Positions 49,621 through 61,178 of a stretch of DNA of 64,000 nt are shown here, in pieces; within the stretch, counting starts at the first letter, position 1; the number at the start of each line of letters is the position of its first letter. A program made the position numbers and the translations under genes. The notes below the pieces were generated by a model that was not told where the DNA came from, ran no database searches, and saw only the letters and a list, made by a program, of their open reading frames with translations. Origin of the DNA: Streptomyces sp. TG1A-8 (lineage in GTDB: Bacteria > Actinomycetota > Actinomycetes > Streptomycetales > Streptomycetaceae); the NCBI RefSeq assembly GCF_030499535.1, contig NZ_JASTLB010000001.1, forward strand, positions 2,976,001 through 3,040,000. Reading direction: 5' to 3'.

Positions 49621-50559
49621 ATGACCGTCTGCCTGCTCCTGCTGAGCGTCGTCGCCCTGACGGCCGCCGTACCGGCGCCGCGCGCGCTGACCCGGGCCGC
49701 CTGGCCCGAGCGGGACCCCGTGGTGGCGTTGTGGGTGTGGCAGTGCCTGGTCGCCACGGTGCTGCTGTGCTGTCTGACCGCGCTGGTCCTGGGCGCGGCG
49801 GCCGTCTTCCACACCGTCCGCGACCGCGTGTTCGCTCCCGCGCCGCCGGCCGTCACCGCCGCGTACGACCTCTCGGCCGCCCCGCTCTGGTCCGTCGCCC
49901 TCACCCTGCTGCTGGCCGGCGGGGCGGCCTGGACGACGGCGATGCTCGCCCGGGAACTCGCCGAGGCCCGCCGGCACCGCGGCCGGGCCCGGGCGCACCT
50001 GCGCGAGCGCGCCCCCGACCTGCCCGCGGGCCTGCCCCCGGCGCGCGGCCCCATGCTGGTGCTGGAGGACGACTACCCCGACGCGTGGTGGATGCCGGGC
50101 CACCCGCCCCAGCTGGTCGTCACCACGGGTGCCCTGCAGCGCCTGACCGGACACCAGTTGGACGCCGTGCTCACCCACGAGCGCGGCCACGCCCGCGCCC
50201 ACCACGACTGGCTGCTGCACCTGTCCACGGCGCTCGCCACGGGCTTCCCGCGCGTCCCGCTGTTCGCCCACTTCTGCGACCAGACGCACCGCCTGGTCGA
50301 GCTGGCCGCCGACGACACCGCGTCCCGCCGCTGCGGCCACGTCACCACCGCCCTCGCCCTGATCGAGCTGAACCAGCACCGCGGTGTCCTGTCCTGCGCG
50401 TCCAGCCGCCGCCTCCTCGGCGAACGCGTGGACCGCCTGCTGGAGCCGCCCCCGCGGCTGCTGCGCCGGCACCGGGCGCTGACGACGACGGTGGCCGCGC
50501 TGGTCCCGCTGCTTCCGTTGCTGATCACCTTCGCCCCGGGGCTGACGGCGCTCTCCTGA
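49621..50559 (+). CDS. M56 family (BlaR1-like) membrane metallopeptidase
   Basis: 312 residues, several transmembrane helices. Helices at about 3-20, 37-62, 85-108 and a C-terminal one (TTTVAALVPLLPLLITFAPGL). The zinc site HERGH (HExxH form) is in LDAVLTHERGHARAHHDWLLHL, with the third ligand likely in ELAADDTASRR. The M56 family includes the antibiotic-sensing BlaR1/MecR1. Here the usual BlaI/MecI-type repressor gene is absent next door, so it may act alone or with a distant partner. Confidence 0.88.
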   Translation: MTVCLLLLSVVALTAAVPAPRALTRAAWPERDPVVALWVWQCLVATVLLCCLTALVLGAAAVFHTVRDRVFAPAPPAVTAAYDLSAAPLWSVALTLLLAGGAAWTTAMLARELAEARRHRGRARAHLRERAPDLPAGLPPARGPMLVLEDDYPDAWWMPGHPPQLVVTTGALQRLTGHQLDAVLTHERGHARAHHDWLLHLSTALATGFPRVPLFAHFCDQTHRLVELAADDTASRRCGHVTTALALIELNQHRGVLSCASSRRLLGERVDRLLEPPPRLLRRHRALTTTVAALVPLLPLLITFAPGLTALS

Positions 50560-50644
50560 CCGCCGGGGAACGGCGCGGCGCCCGCGCCGGAAGCCCCCCG
50601 CGGGACCCGCACCCCGGTCCCCGCGCCCCGCGGCGCCGCCCGTC

Positions 50645-52654
<2,010 letters not shown>

Positions 52655-52740
52655 CGTCCTGTCCCCCGGGTCCGGTCCCCCGTGCGTCGTCCCTCGACCA
52701 CTGCGTCCACGATAGGCGCCCGCGCCGACAGCGCCGGAAG

Positions 52741-52749
52741 TTGTCCACA
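52741..52749. promoter_or_regulatory. DnaA box upstream of recQ
   Basis: TTGTCCACA, the preferred Streptomyces DnaA box sequence, lies 87 bases upstream of the recQ start. An 18-bp perfect palindrome (CCGCCGGCGCGCCGGCGG, 52768-52785) follows. It could link recQ transcription to replication initiation, or be chance. Confidence 0.5.
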
Positions 52750-52802
52750 GCCGCGGGTGCGCTCCTCCCGCCGGCGCGCCGGCGGTGCCCGGCCCGCGCG
52801 GA

Positions 52803-52837
52803 CGGCCCCGGCTCCTCGCGGGGAGGAACCGGGGCCG
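52803..52837 (-). terminator. Terminator after nuoN
   Basis: CGGCCCCGG (52803-52811) pairs with CCGGGGCCG (52829-52837); an inner CTCC/GGAG stem extends it. It lies 20 bases past the nuoN stop. No T run, typical of GC-rich genomes. Confidence 0.65.
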
Positions 52838-52856
52838 CGCGCCCGTGCCGGACGCC

Positions 52857-54506
52857 TCAGCGCACGAACACCCCCGCCTGGTTCGCCAGGTCCAGGAAGT
52901 ACTGCGGTGCCACACCGAGCACCAGCGTGACCGCCACGCCCACGCCGATCGCCACCGTCGTCAGCGGCGAGGGCACGGCCACGGTCGGGCCGTCCGGCTT
53001 CGGCTCGCTGAAGAACATCAGCACGATCACGCGGATGTAGAAGAACGCCGCGATCGCCGAGGAGAGCACACCGACCACGACCAGCGGGGTCGCGCCGCCG
53101 TCCGCCGCCGCCTTGAACACGGCGAACTTCCCCGCGAACCCGGAGGTCAGCGGGATGCCGGCGAAGGCCAGCAGGAACACCGCGAACACGGCCGCCACCA
53201 GTGGCGACCGGCGGCCGAGCCCGGCCCACTTGGACAGGTGGGTCGCCTCACCGCCCGCGTCGCGCACCAGCGTGACCACCGCGAACGCGCCGATCGTCAC
53301 GAACGAGTACCCGGCGAGGTAGAAGAGCACGGAGGACACGCCGTCCTTCGACGTGGCGATGACACCGGCGAGGATGAAGCCGGCGTGCGCGATGGACGAG
53401 TACGCCAGCAGCCGCTTGATGTCGGTCTGGGTGATGGCCACGATCGCGCCGCCCAGCATGGTGACGATCGCCACCGCCCACATCACCGGCCGCCAGTCCC
53501 AGCGCATCCCGGGCAGGACGACGTAGAGCAGGCGCAGCAGCGCGCCGAACGCCGCCACCTTCGTCGCCGCGGCCATGAAGCCGGTCACCGGGGTGGGCGC
53601 GCCCTGGTAGACGTCGGGCGTCCACATGTGGAACGGCACCGCGCCCACCTTGAACAGCAGGCCCATCATGATCATGGCGCCGCCGATCAGCAGCAGCGCG
53701 TCGTTGCCCATGGTGCCCGCCAGCGCCGGGTCGACGTCGGTGACGGTGCCGTCGACGACCTGGGCGATGCGGGCGTACGACACCGAGCCCGCGTAGCCGT
53801 ACAGCAGGGCGATGCCGAACAGGGTGAACGCCGAGGCGAACGCGCCGAGCAGGAAGTACTTGACCGCGGCCTCCTGCGACATCAGCCGCTTGCGGCGGGC
53901 CAGCGCGCACAGCAGGTACAGCGGCAGGGAGAGGACCTCCAGGGCCACGAACAGTGTCAGCAGGTCGTTGGCCGAGGGGAACACCAGCATGCCCGCGATC
54001 GCGAAGAGCAGCAGCGGGAAGACCTCGGTGGTGGTGAACCCGGCCCGGACCGCCGCCTGTTCGCCGTCGCTGCCCGGCACGGACGCGGCCTGCGCGGCGA
54101 AGGAGTCGACCCGGTTGCCGTGCGCCACCGGGTCCAGGCGACGCTCGGCGAAGGTGAACAGGCCGACCAGGCCGGCCAGCAGGATCGTGCCCTGCAGGAA
54201 CAGGGACGGCCCGTCGACCGCGACCGCGCCCATGGCGGCGATGTGCGCCTTCGTGGTGCCGTAGCCGCCGGCCGCGAGCGCGACGACCGCGGCGAACGCG
54301 GCGCACAGCGCGACGGCGGAGAGGAGCACCTGGACGTGGTGACGGGACCTGCGCGGGACGAAGGCCTCGACCAGCACCCCGATCAGCGCGGCACCCAGGA
54401 CGATCAGGGTCGGTGACAGTTGTCCGTATTCGATCTTCGGCGCGTCGATCTTCGAGATCGGGTCGGCCGCGGTTGTCCACAGGCTGTGGACGGCTGTTGC
54501 GCTCAC
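52857..54506 (-). CDS. nuoN: NADH-quinone oxidoreductase subunit N
   Basis: 549-residue antiporter-like subunit and last gene of the complete nuo operon. GTG at 54506 ([23 protein letters not shown]). Conserved core: [63 protein letters not shown] and [29 protein letters not shown]. The first codons overlap two facing DnaA boxes (54473-54493). Start overlaps the nuoM stop by four bases. Confidence 0.96.
   Translation of the reverse strand: MSATAVHSLWTTAADPISKIDAPKIEYGQLSPTLIVLGAALIGVLVEAFVPRRSRHHVQVLLSAVALCAAFAAVVALAAGGYGTTKAHIAAMGAVAVDGPSLFLQGTILLAGLVGLFTFAERRLDPVAHGNRVDSFAAQAASVPGSDGEQAAVRAGFTTTEVFPLLLFAIAGMLVFPSANDLLTLFVALEVLSLPLYLLCALARRKRLMSQEAAVKYFLLGAFASAFTLFGIALLYGYAGSVSYARIAQVVDGTVTDVDPALAGTMGNDALLLIGGAMIMMGLLFKVGAVPFHMWTPDVYQGAPTPVTGFMAAATKVAAFGALLRLLYVVLPGMRWDWRPVMWAVAIVTMLGGAIVAITQTDIKRLLAYSSIAHAGFILAGVIATSKDGVSSVLFYLAGYSFVTIGAFAVVTLVRDAGGEATHLSKWAGLGRRSPLVAAVFAVFLLAFAGIPLTSGFAGKFAVFKAAADGGATPLVVVGVLSSAIAAFFYIRVIVLMFFSEPKPDGPTVAVPSPLTTVAIGVGVAVTLVLGVAPQYFLDLANQAGVFVR
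54473..54493. promoter_or_regulatory. Facing pair of DnaA boxes in the nuoN start region
   Basis: TTGTCCACA (54473-54481) faces TGTGGACGG (54485-54493, reverse of CCGTCCACA) with three bases between. Both fit the (T/C)(T/C)(G/A/C)TCCACA consensus. They encode VHSLWTT of NuoN, so coding need explains part of the sequence. Confidence 0.4.
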
Positions 54507-56074
54507 TTGGCCGCCTCCACCTCGGGCTTGGGGTCCTTCTTGTGTACGTCGGACATGGTCTGCTTGACCGCCGGGTCCACGATGTCCGTGACGGGCTTCG
54601 GGTAGACGCCCAGGAAGATCAGCAGCACGATCAGCGGGGTGACCACCACCAGCTCACGCACGCGGAGGTCGGGCATGGCCGACACCTCCGGCTTCACCGG
54701 GCCCGTCATCGTCCGCTGGTACAGGACGAGGGTGTAGAGCGCGGCGAGGACGATGCCGAGGGTGGCGGTGATCCCGATCACCGGGTGGCGCGTGAACGTG
54801 CCGACCAGGACCAGGAACTCGCTGACGAACGGCGCCAGGCCGGGCAGCGAGAGGGTGGCGAGGCCGCCGATCAGGAAGGTGCCGGCGAGCACCGGGGCGA
54901 CCTTCTGCACGCCGCCGTAGTCCGCGATGAGCCGCGAGCCGCGCCGGGAGATCAGGAAGCCGGCGACCAGCATCAGCGCGGCCGTGGAGATGCCGTGGTT
55001 GACCATGTAGAGCGTGGCGCCGGACTGGCCCTGGCTGGTCATCGCGAAGATGCCCATGACGATGAAGCCGAAGTGCGAGATCGACGCGTAGGCCACCAGC
55101 CGCTTGATGTCCCGCTGGCCGACCGCGAGCAGCGCGCCGTAGACGATGCTGACGAGCGCCAGGACGAGGATGACGGGCGTCGCCCACTTCGACGCCTCCG
55201 GGAACAGCTGGAGGCAGAAGCGGAGCATCGCGAAGGTGCCCACCTTGTCGACGACCGCGGTGATGAGGACGGCGACCGGGGCGGTGGACTCCTGCATGGC
55301 GTTGGGCAGCCAGGTGTGCAGCGGCCACAGCGGCGCCTTCACCGCGAAGGCGAAGAAGAAGCCGAGGAACAGCCAGCGTTCGGTGCTCGTCGCCATGTGC
55401 AGCGAGCCGTCGGCGCGGGCCCGGGCGATCTCCTGGAGGCTGAAGTTCCCGGCGACCGCGTAGAGACCGATCACCGCGGCCAGCATGATCAGACCGCCGA
55501 CCAGGTTGTAGAGCAGGAACTTCACCGCGGCGTACGACCGCTGCGTCGAGGCCGCCTCCTCGCCGTGCTCGTGGGCACGGTCCCCGAAGCCGCCGATGAG
55601 GAAGTACATCGGGATCAACATGGCTTCGAAGAAGATGTAGAAGACGAAGACGTCGGTGGCCTCGAAGGAGATGAGCACCATCGCCTCGACGGCCAGGATC
55701 AGCGCGAAGAAGCCCTGGGTGGGCCGCCAGCGGCGGCTCCCGGTCTCCAGCGGGTCGGCGTCGTGCCAGCCCGCGAGGACGATGAACGGCATCAGCAGGG
55801 CGGTCAGGGCGATCAGCGCCACCGCGATGCCGTCCACGCCCAGCTCGTACCGGACCCCGAAGTCCGTGATCCAGGCGTGGGACTCGGTGAGCTGGTAGCG
55901 GCTGCCGCCGGGGTCGAAGCGGACCAGGACGACGATCGCCAGGGCGAGCGTGGCGAGCGAGACCAGCAGCGCCAGCCATTTGGCGGCGGTGCGCCGCGCG
56001 GCCGGCACGGCGGCCGTGGCGACGGCCCCGACGGCCGGGAGCGCCGCCGTCGCTGTCAGCAGGGGAAAGGACAT
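54503..56074 (-). CDS. nuoM: NADH-quinone oxidoreductase subunit M
   Basis: 523-residue proton-translocating subunit. ATG at 56074 (MSFPLLTATAALPAVGAVATAAV). Signature segments: YIFFEAMLIPMYFLIGGFG with the membrane Glu, FFAFAVKAPLWPLHTWLPNAMQESTAPVAVLITAVVDKVGTFAMLRF with channel lysines, and KRLVAYASISHFGFIVMGIF. Ends [12 protein letters not shown]. Five bases after nuoL; overlaps nuoN by four. The same frame stays open far upstream but that part is shadow. Confidence 0.96.
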   Translation of the reverse strand: MSFPLLTATAALPAVGAVATAAVPAARRTAAKWLALLVSLATLALAIVVLVRFDPGGSRYQLTESHAWITDFGVRYELGVDGIAVALIALTALLMPFIVLAGWHDADPLETGSRRWRPTQGFFALILAVEAMVLISFEATDVFVFYIFFEAMLIPMYFLIGGFGDRAHEHGEEAASTQRSYAAVKFLLYNLVGGLIMLAAVIGLYAVAGNFSLQEIARARADGSLHMATSTERWLFLGFFFAFAVKAPLWPLHTWLPNAMQESTAPVAVLITAVVDKVGTFAMLRFCLQLFPEASKWATPVILVLALVSIVYGALLAVGQRDIKRLVAYASISHFGFIVMGIFAMTSQGQSGATLYMVNHGISTAALMLVAGFLISRRGSRLIADYGGVQKVAPVLAGTFLIGGLATLSLPGLAPFVSEFLVLVGTFTRHPVIGITATLGIVLAALYTLVLYQRTMTGPVKPEVSAMPDLRVRELVVVTPLIVLLIFLGVYPKPVTDIVDPAVKQTMSDVHKKDPKPEVEAAK

Positions 56075-56079
56075 CGGTA

Positions 56080-58026
56080 TCAGACCGCCCTCATCAGCAG
56101 GGTCGCGGCGACCAGGAGTGCCGCGCCGCCGAACATCGAGACCGCGTAGGAGCGGGCGAAGCCGTTCTGGACCCGGCGCAGCCGTCCGGACAGGCCGCCG
56201 AAGCCGGCCGCCGTGCCGTTGACGACACCGTCGACCAGGGTGTGGTCGACGTACACCAGGGAGCGCGTCAGGTGCTCGCCGCCGCGCACCAGGACCACGT
56301 GGTTGAAGTCGTCCTGGAGCAGGTCGCGGCGGGCGGCCCGGGTGAGCAGCGAACCGCGCGGGGCGAGTGCCGGGACGGGCTTGCGGCCGTACCGGGCCCA
56401 GGCGGTGCCGGCGCCCACGACCAGGCACACGAGGGTCGCCGCGGTGACCGTCCAGGCGCTGACCGGGGAGTCGCCCTCGCTGTGCCCGGTGACCGGCTCC
56501 AGCCAGTGCAGGAAGCGGTCGCCGAGGTGGAAGAGGAAACCGCCGCAGACCGAGCCGACGGCCAGCACGATCATCGGGATCGTCATGACCTTGGGCGACT
56601 CGTGCGGGTGCGGCTCGGCGTGCTCGCCGCGGTGCTCGGCCGCGGGCTCCGCGCTCGGGGCCTGGGGGGAGCGGGTGGACCGGTTCCGCCAGCGCTCCTC
56701 GCCGAAGAAGGTCATCAGCATCACGCGCGTCATGTAGAACGCCGTGATGGCCGCGCCCAGCAGGGCGACGCCGCCGAGGATCCAGCCCTCGGTGCCGCCC
56801 TTGGCGAAGGCCGCCTCGATGATGGCGTCCTTGGAGTAGAAGCCGGACAGGAACGGGAAGCCGATGATGGCGAGGTAGCCGAGGCCGAAGGTGACGAAGG
56901 TGACCGGCATGTACCGGCGCAGGCCGCCGTACTTGCGCATGTCGACCTCGTCGTTCATGCCGTGCATGACGGATCCCGCGCCGAGGAACAGCCCGGCCTT
57001 GAAGAAGCCGTGCGTCACCAGGTGCATGATCGCGAAGACGTAGCCGATGGGGCCGAGGCCCGCGGCCAGCACCATGTAGCCGATCTGCGACATGGTCGAG
57101 CCGGCCAGCGCCTTCTTGATGTCGTCCTTCGCGCAACCGACGACCGCACCGAACAGGAGCGTGACGGCGCCGACCACGGTGACGGCCAGCTGGGCGTCGG
57201 GCGCCGCGTTGAAGACGGCGCCGGAGCGGACGATCAGGTACACGCCCGCGGTCACCATCGTCGCGGCGTGGATCAGGGCCGAGACCGGGGTGGGACCCTC
57301 CATGGCGTCCCCGAGCCAGGACTGCAGCGGCACCTGGGCCGACTTGCCGCAGGCGGCGAGCAGCAGCATCAGGCCGATCGCGGTGAGCCTGCCCTCGGAG
57401 GTGTCGCCGGTGTGGCTGAGGACCGGGCCGAAGGCGAAGCTGCCGAAGGTGGTGAACATCAGCATGATCGCGATCGACAGGCCCATGTCGCCGACGCGGT
57501 TGACCAGGAAGGCCTTCTTCGCGGCCGTCGCGGCGCTGGGCTTGTGCTGCCAGAACCCGATCAGCAGGTAGGAGGCGAGACCGACGCCCTCCCAGCCGAC
57601 GTACAGCAGCAGGTAGTTGTCGGCGAGGACGAGCAGCAGCATCGCCGCGAGGAACAGGTTCAGGTAGCCGAAGAAGCGGCGCCGCCGCTCGTCGTGCTCC
57701 ATGTACCCCACCGAGTACAGGTGGATCAGCGAGCCGACGCCGGTGATCAGCAGGACGAACGTCATCGACAGCTGGTCGAGGCGGAAGGTGACGTCCGCCT
57801 GGAAGCCGGCCACCGGGATCCAGCTGAACAGGTGCTGGATCAGGGTGCGGTGGTCGGCGTCCTTGCCGAGCAGGCCGGCGAAGAGGACCAGGCCGATCAC
57901 GAAGGACGCGGCCGACAGCAGTGTGCCGATCCAGTGGCCGGCGGCGTCGAGGCGCCGGCCGCCGACCAGCAGGACGGCCGCGCCGAGCAGGGGCGCCGCG
58001 ATGAGCAGCGCGATCAGGTTCTCCAC
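56080..58026 (-). CDS. nuoL: NADH-quinone oxidoreductase subunit L
   Basis: 648-residue distal proton-pumping subunit. GTG start at 58026 ([22 protein letters not shown]). Key regions: [21 protein letters not shown] (Glu of the channel), [64 protein letters not shown] and [18 protein letters not shown] His/Glu-rich loop ([16 protein letters not shown]) precedes the C-terminal long lateral helix. 15 bases after nuoK. Confidence 0.96.
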   Translation of the reverse strand: MENLIALLIAAPLLGAAVLLVGGRRLDAAGHWIGTLLSAASFVIGLVLFAGLLGKDADHRTLIQHLFSWIPVAGFQADVTFRLDQLSMTFVLLITGVGSLIHLYSVGYMEHDERRRRFFGYLNLFLAAMLLLVLADNYLLLYVGWEGVGLASYLLIGFWQHKPSAATAAKKAFLVNRVGDMGLSIAIMLMFTTFGSFAFGPVLSHTGDTSEGRLTAIGLMLLLAACGKSAQVPLQSWLGDAMEGPTPVSALIHAATMVTAGVYLIVRSGAVFNAAPDAQLAVTVVGAVTLLFGAVVGCAKDDIKKALAGSTMSQIGYMVLAAGLGPIGYVFAIMHLVTHGFFKAGLFLGAGSVMHGMNDEVDMRKYGGLRRYMPVTFVTFGLGYLAIIGFPFLSGFYSKDAIIEAAFAKGGTEGWILGGVALLGAAITAFYMTRVMLMTFFGEERWRNRSTRSPQAPSAEPAAEHRGEHAEPHPHESPKVMTIPMIVLAVGSVCGGFLFHLGDRFLHWLEPVTGHSEGDSPVSAWTVTAATLVCLVVGAGTAWARYGRKPVPALAPRGSLLTRAARRDLLQDDFNHVVLVRGGEHLTRSLVYVDHTLVDGVVNGTAAGFGGLSGRLRRVQNGFARSYAVSMFGGAALLVAATLLMRAV

Positions 58027-58041
58027 GATTCTTCCGACCCC

Positions 58042-58341
58042 TTACAGCTTCATCAGGCTGGCGTCGTCGACCGAGGCCGAATGGCGGGTGCGGAACAGCG
58101 ACACGATGATCGCGAGGCCCACCACGACCTCCGCGGCGGCGACGACCATCGTGAAGAAGGCGATGATCTGGCCGTCGAGGCTGCCGTGCATCCGGGAGAA
58201 GGCGACGAACGCGAGGTTGCAGGCGTTGAGCATCAGCTCGACGCACATGAACACGACGATCGCGTTGCGCCTGATGAGCACCCCGGTCGCGCCGATGGTG
58301 AACAGCAGGGCGGCGAGGTAGAGGTAGTTGACGGGGTTCAC
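58042..58341 (-). CDS. nuoK: NADH-quinone oxidoreductase subunit K
   Basis: 99-residue three-helix subunit. GTG at 58341 ([28 protein letters not shown]). Conserved Glu residues are in [18 protein letters not shown] and [20 protein letters not shown]. Normal length. Overlaps the nuoJ stop by four bases. Confidence 0.96.
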   Translation of the reverse strand: MNPVNYLYLAALLFTIGATGVLIRRNAIVVFMCVELMLNACNLAFVAFSRMHGSLDGQIIAFFTMVVAAAEVVVGLAIIVSLFRTRHSASVDDASLMKL

Positions 58342-59183
58342 TTCGACGCCTCCTCGGCCTGCTTGAAGTGCGCCGGTTCGACCTGCGTGCGCTCCAGGCG
58401 GTCCTGCGCGCGCTGCTCCAGCGCCCGCAGGTCGTTGAGCGCTTCCGCGGACACGTCACGGATCTGGCCGCGCTCGCGCAGCGTCTTGCTGACGGTCAGC
58501 TCGGAGGGGGTGCCGTCGGGCAGCAGGCCCGCGATGTCCACGGCGTTGTGCCGGGCGTAGACGCCGGGCGCGGGCAGCGGCGGGAGGTGCTTGCCCTCGC
58601 GGACGCGCTGTTCGGCCAGTTCGCGCTGGGTCCTGGCGCGCTCGGTGCGCTCGCGGTGGGTGAGCACCATGGCACCGACGGCGGCCGTGATGAGCAGGGC
58701 CCCGGTGATCTCGAAGGCGAAGACGTACCTGGTGAAGATGAGGGCGGCGAGTCCCTGCACGTTGCCGCCCGCGTTCGCCCGGCCGGTGCCCTCGAACTGC
58801 TTCAGGGAGGCGTTGGCGAGGCCCGCGAACAGCAGGACGCCGAAGCCGACCCCGCACAGCAGGGCCAGCCAGCGCTGGCCCTTGATGGTCTCCTTCAGGG
58901 AGTCCGCGGCCGTGACGCCGACGAGCATCACCACGAACAGGAACAGCATCATGATCGCGCCGGTGTAGACGACGATCTGCACGACGCCCAGGAAGTAGGC
59001 GCCGTTGGCGAGGTAGAACACCGCCAGGATGATCATCGTCCCGGCCAGGCACAGCGCGCTGTGCACGGCCCTCCTCATGAACACGGTGCACAGGGCGCCG
59101 AGCACCGCGACCGTGCCGAGGACCCAGAACTGGAAGGCCTCACCGGTGGAGGTGGTGTAGGCGGCGAGGTGCTGTGCGCTCAT
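58338..59183 (-). CDS. nuoJ: NADH-quinone oxidoreductase subunit J
   Basis: 281-residue subunit. ATG at 59183 ([23 protein letters not shown]). The five-helix core ends near residue 180; it contains [29 protein letters not shown]. The remaining ~100 residues are a charged cytoplasmic tail ([28 protein letters not shown]), longer than in proteobacteria. Overlaps nuoI and nuoK. Confidence 0.95.
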   Translation of the reverse strand: MSAQHLAAYTTSTGEAFQFWVLGTVAVLGALCTVFMRRAVHSALCLAGTMIILAVFYLANGAYFLGVVQIVVYTGAIMMLFLFVVMLVGVTAADSLKETIKGQRWLALLCGVGFGVLLFAGLANASLKQFEGTGRANAGGNVQGLAALIFTRYVFAFEITGALLITAAVGAMVLTHRERTERARTQRELAEQRVREGKHLPPLPAPGVYARHNAVDIAGLLPDGTPSELTVSKTLRERGQIRDVSAEALNDLRALEQRAQDRLERTQVEPAHFKQAEEASK

Positions 59184-59821
59184 CGGCCGATCACCTCCTC
59201 CGAGGCCGGCTCGTCCGGGCCGAAGGTGGAGGCGGCCTCCTGCGGGACCTCTCCCTTGGAGAGCGCCACCTGCCGTGCGGTGCCCGGCGCGGCCTCCGTC
59301 ACCAGCCCCTGGTAGTAGTCCTGTTCGTCGGTCCCGGGGAAGATCGCGTGGGGCGTGTCGACCATCCCCTCGTCCAGGCCGGCGAGCAGCTGCTCCTTGG
59401 TGTAGATGAGGTTGGCGCGGCTGGAGTCGGCCAGTTCGAACTCGTTGGTCATCGTCAGCGCGCGCGTGGGGCACGCCTCGATGCACAGGCCGCACAGGAT
59501 GCAGCGGGCGTAGTTGATCTGGTAGACGCGGCCGTACCGCTCGCCCGGCGAGTAGCGCTCCTCGTCGGTGTTGTCGGCGCCCTCCACGTAGATGGCGTCG
59601 GCGGGACAGGCCCAGGCGCACAGCTCGCAGCCGACGCACTTCTCCAGGCCGTCCGGATGGCGGTTGAGCTGGTGCCGTCCGTGGAACCGCGGAGCGGTGG
59701 TCTTCTTCTGCTCCGGGTACTGCTCGGTCAGCCGCTTCCTGAACATGGCCTTGAAGGTCACGCCGAAGCCGGCCACGGGGTTCTGGAAACCGGGCTTGGT
59801 CTCCTCGGGCTCCTCAGCCAT
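59180..59821 (-). CDS. nuoI: NADH-quinone oxidoreductase subunit I, 2x[4Fe-4S]
   Basis: 213-residue ferredoxin-type subunit. ATG at 59821 ([20 protein letters not shown]) with AAGGAGG upstream. Two cluster motifs [12 protein letters not shown] and [12 protein letters not shown] carry electrons toward N2. The C-terminal tail ([16 protein letters not shown]) is actinobacterial. Overlaps the nuoH end by eight bases. Confidence 0.96.
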   Translation of the reverse strand: MAEEPEETKPGFQNPVAGFGVTFKAMFRKRLTEQYPEQKKTTAPRFHGRHQLNRHPDGLEKCVGCELCAWACPADAIYVEGADNTDEERYSPGERYGRVYQINYARCILCGLCIEACPTRALTMTNEFELADSSRANLIYTKEQLLAGLDEGMVDTPHAIFPGTDEQDYYQGLVTEAAPGTARQVALSKGEVPQEAASTFGPDEPASEEVIGR

Positions 59822-61178
59822 CCGACGCCTCCTTTCCATCCGCGGATCCGTCACCGACAGTGTCGGGTCCGCCACTGACAATCAGCTCCCGCTCGCGGTG
59901 CGGGCGGCGCCTGGGCACCGGCGGGAGCTCCTGGCCGGGCAGCGGCGGCACGGGGAATCCGCCCGCCATCGGGTCGAAGCCGGCCGGCTGGGCGGCGGGC
60001 TCCTCGGGCGCCCGGGCCTTCTCGCGGAACATGTCGGCGACGAAGGAGAGCAGCAGCAGGGCGAGGACCCCGCCGCCGACGTACAGGGCGATGTCGGCGA
60101 AGTCGTAGTTCTCGTTGCGCAGGGCCCGCACGGTCGCCACGAGCATCAGCCAGGTCAGCGAGACCGGGATGAGCACCTTCCAGCCGAGCTTCATCAGCTG
60201 GTCGTAGCGGACCCGCGGGAGGGTGCCGCGCAGCCAGATGAAGAAGAACAGCAGCAGCTGGACCTTGATGACGAACCAGAGCAGCGGCCACCAGCCGTGG
60301 TTGGCGCCCTCCCAGAAGGTGCTGACCGGCCAGGGGGCGCGCCAGCCGCCGAGGAAGAGCGTGGCCGACACGGCCGAGACCGTCACCATGTTCACGTACT
60401 CGGCGAGCATGAACATCGCGAACTTGATGGACGAGTACTCGGTGTTGAAGCCGCCGACCAGGTCGCCCTCGGACTCCGGCATGTCGAAGGGGGCGCGGTT
60501 GGTCTCGCCGACCATCGTGACGATGTAGAGGATGAAGGAGACGGGCAGCAGCAGGACGTACCAGCGGTCGTGCTGCTGCTCGACGATCGTCGACGTCGAC
60601 ATGGAGCCCGAGTAGAGGAACACGGAGGCGAACGCGGCGCCCATGGCGATCTCGTAGGAGATCATCTGCGCGCAGGAGCGCAGGCCGCCGAGCAGCGGGT
60701 AGGTGGATCCGGAGCTCCAGCCCGCCAGCACGATGCCGTAGATGCCGACGGAGGCGACCGCGAGGATGTAGAGCATCGCGATCGGCAGGTCGGTGAGCTG
60801 CATCGCGGTGCGGTGGCCGAAGACCGAGATCTCGTTGCCAGCCGGCCCGAAGGGGATCACCGCGATCGCCATGAAGGCCGGGACGGCCGCCACGATCGGC
60901 GCGAGGACGTAGACCGCCTTGTCGGCGCGTTTGACGATGAGGTCTTCCTTGAGCATCAGCTTCACGCCGTCGGCGAGCGACTGGAGCATGCCCCAGGGGC
61001 CGTGCCGGTTGGGGCCGATGCGCAGCTGCATCCAGGCGACGACCTTGCGCTCCCAGACGATGGAGAACAGCACGGTCACCATCAGGAAGGCGAAGCAGAA
61101 GACGGCCTTGACGACGACCAGCCACCAGGGATCGCGGCCGAACATCGAGAGGTCGTCAGCGGCGAGGTACGGGCTCAT
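59814..61178 (-). CDS. nuoH: NADH-quinone oxidoreductase subunit H
   Basis: 454-residue membrane subunit at the quinone site. ATG at 61178 ([23 protein letters not shown]). Core: [32 protein letters not shown] (residues about 48-80), [38 protein letters not shown], and [25 protein letters not shown] cytosolic Pro-rich tail of about 80 residues follows the last helix. ATGA overlap with nuoG. Confidence 0.96.
   Translation of the reverse strand: MSPYLAADDLSMFGRDPWWLVVVKAVFCFAFLMVTVLFSIVWERKVVAWMQLRIGPNRHGPWGMLQSLADGVKLMLKEDLIVKRADKAVYVLAPIVAAVPAFMAIAVIPFGPAGNEISVFGHRTAMQLTDLPIAMLYILAVASVGIYGIVLAGWSSGSTYPLLGGLRSCAQMISYEIAMGAAFASVFLYSGSMSTSTIVEQQHDRWYVLLLPVSFILYIVTMVGETNRAPFDMPESEGDLVGGFNTEYSSIKFAMFMLAEYVNMVTVSAVSATLFLGGWRAPWPVSTFWEGANHGWWPLLWFVIKVQLLLFFFIWLRGTLPRVRYDQLMKLGWKVLIPVSLTWLMLVATVRALRNENYDFADIALYVGGGVLALLLLSFVADMFREKARAPEEPAAQPAGFDPMAGGFPVPPLPGQELPPVPRRRPHRERELIVSGGPDTVGDGSADGKEASDG

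Noticed and set aside
56242..58560. A 772-codon open frame on the plus strand
   Set aside because: Antisense to nuoL and nuoK; shadow of their codon bias.
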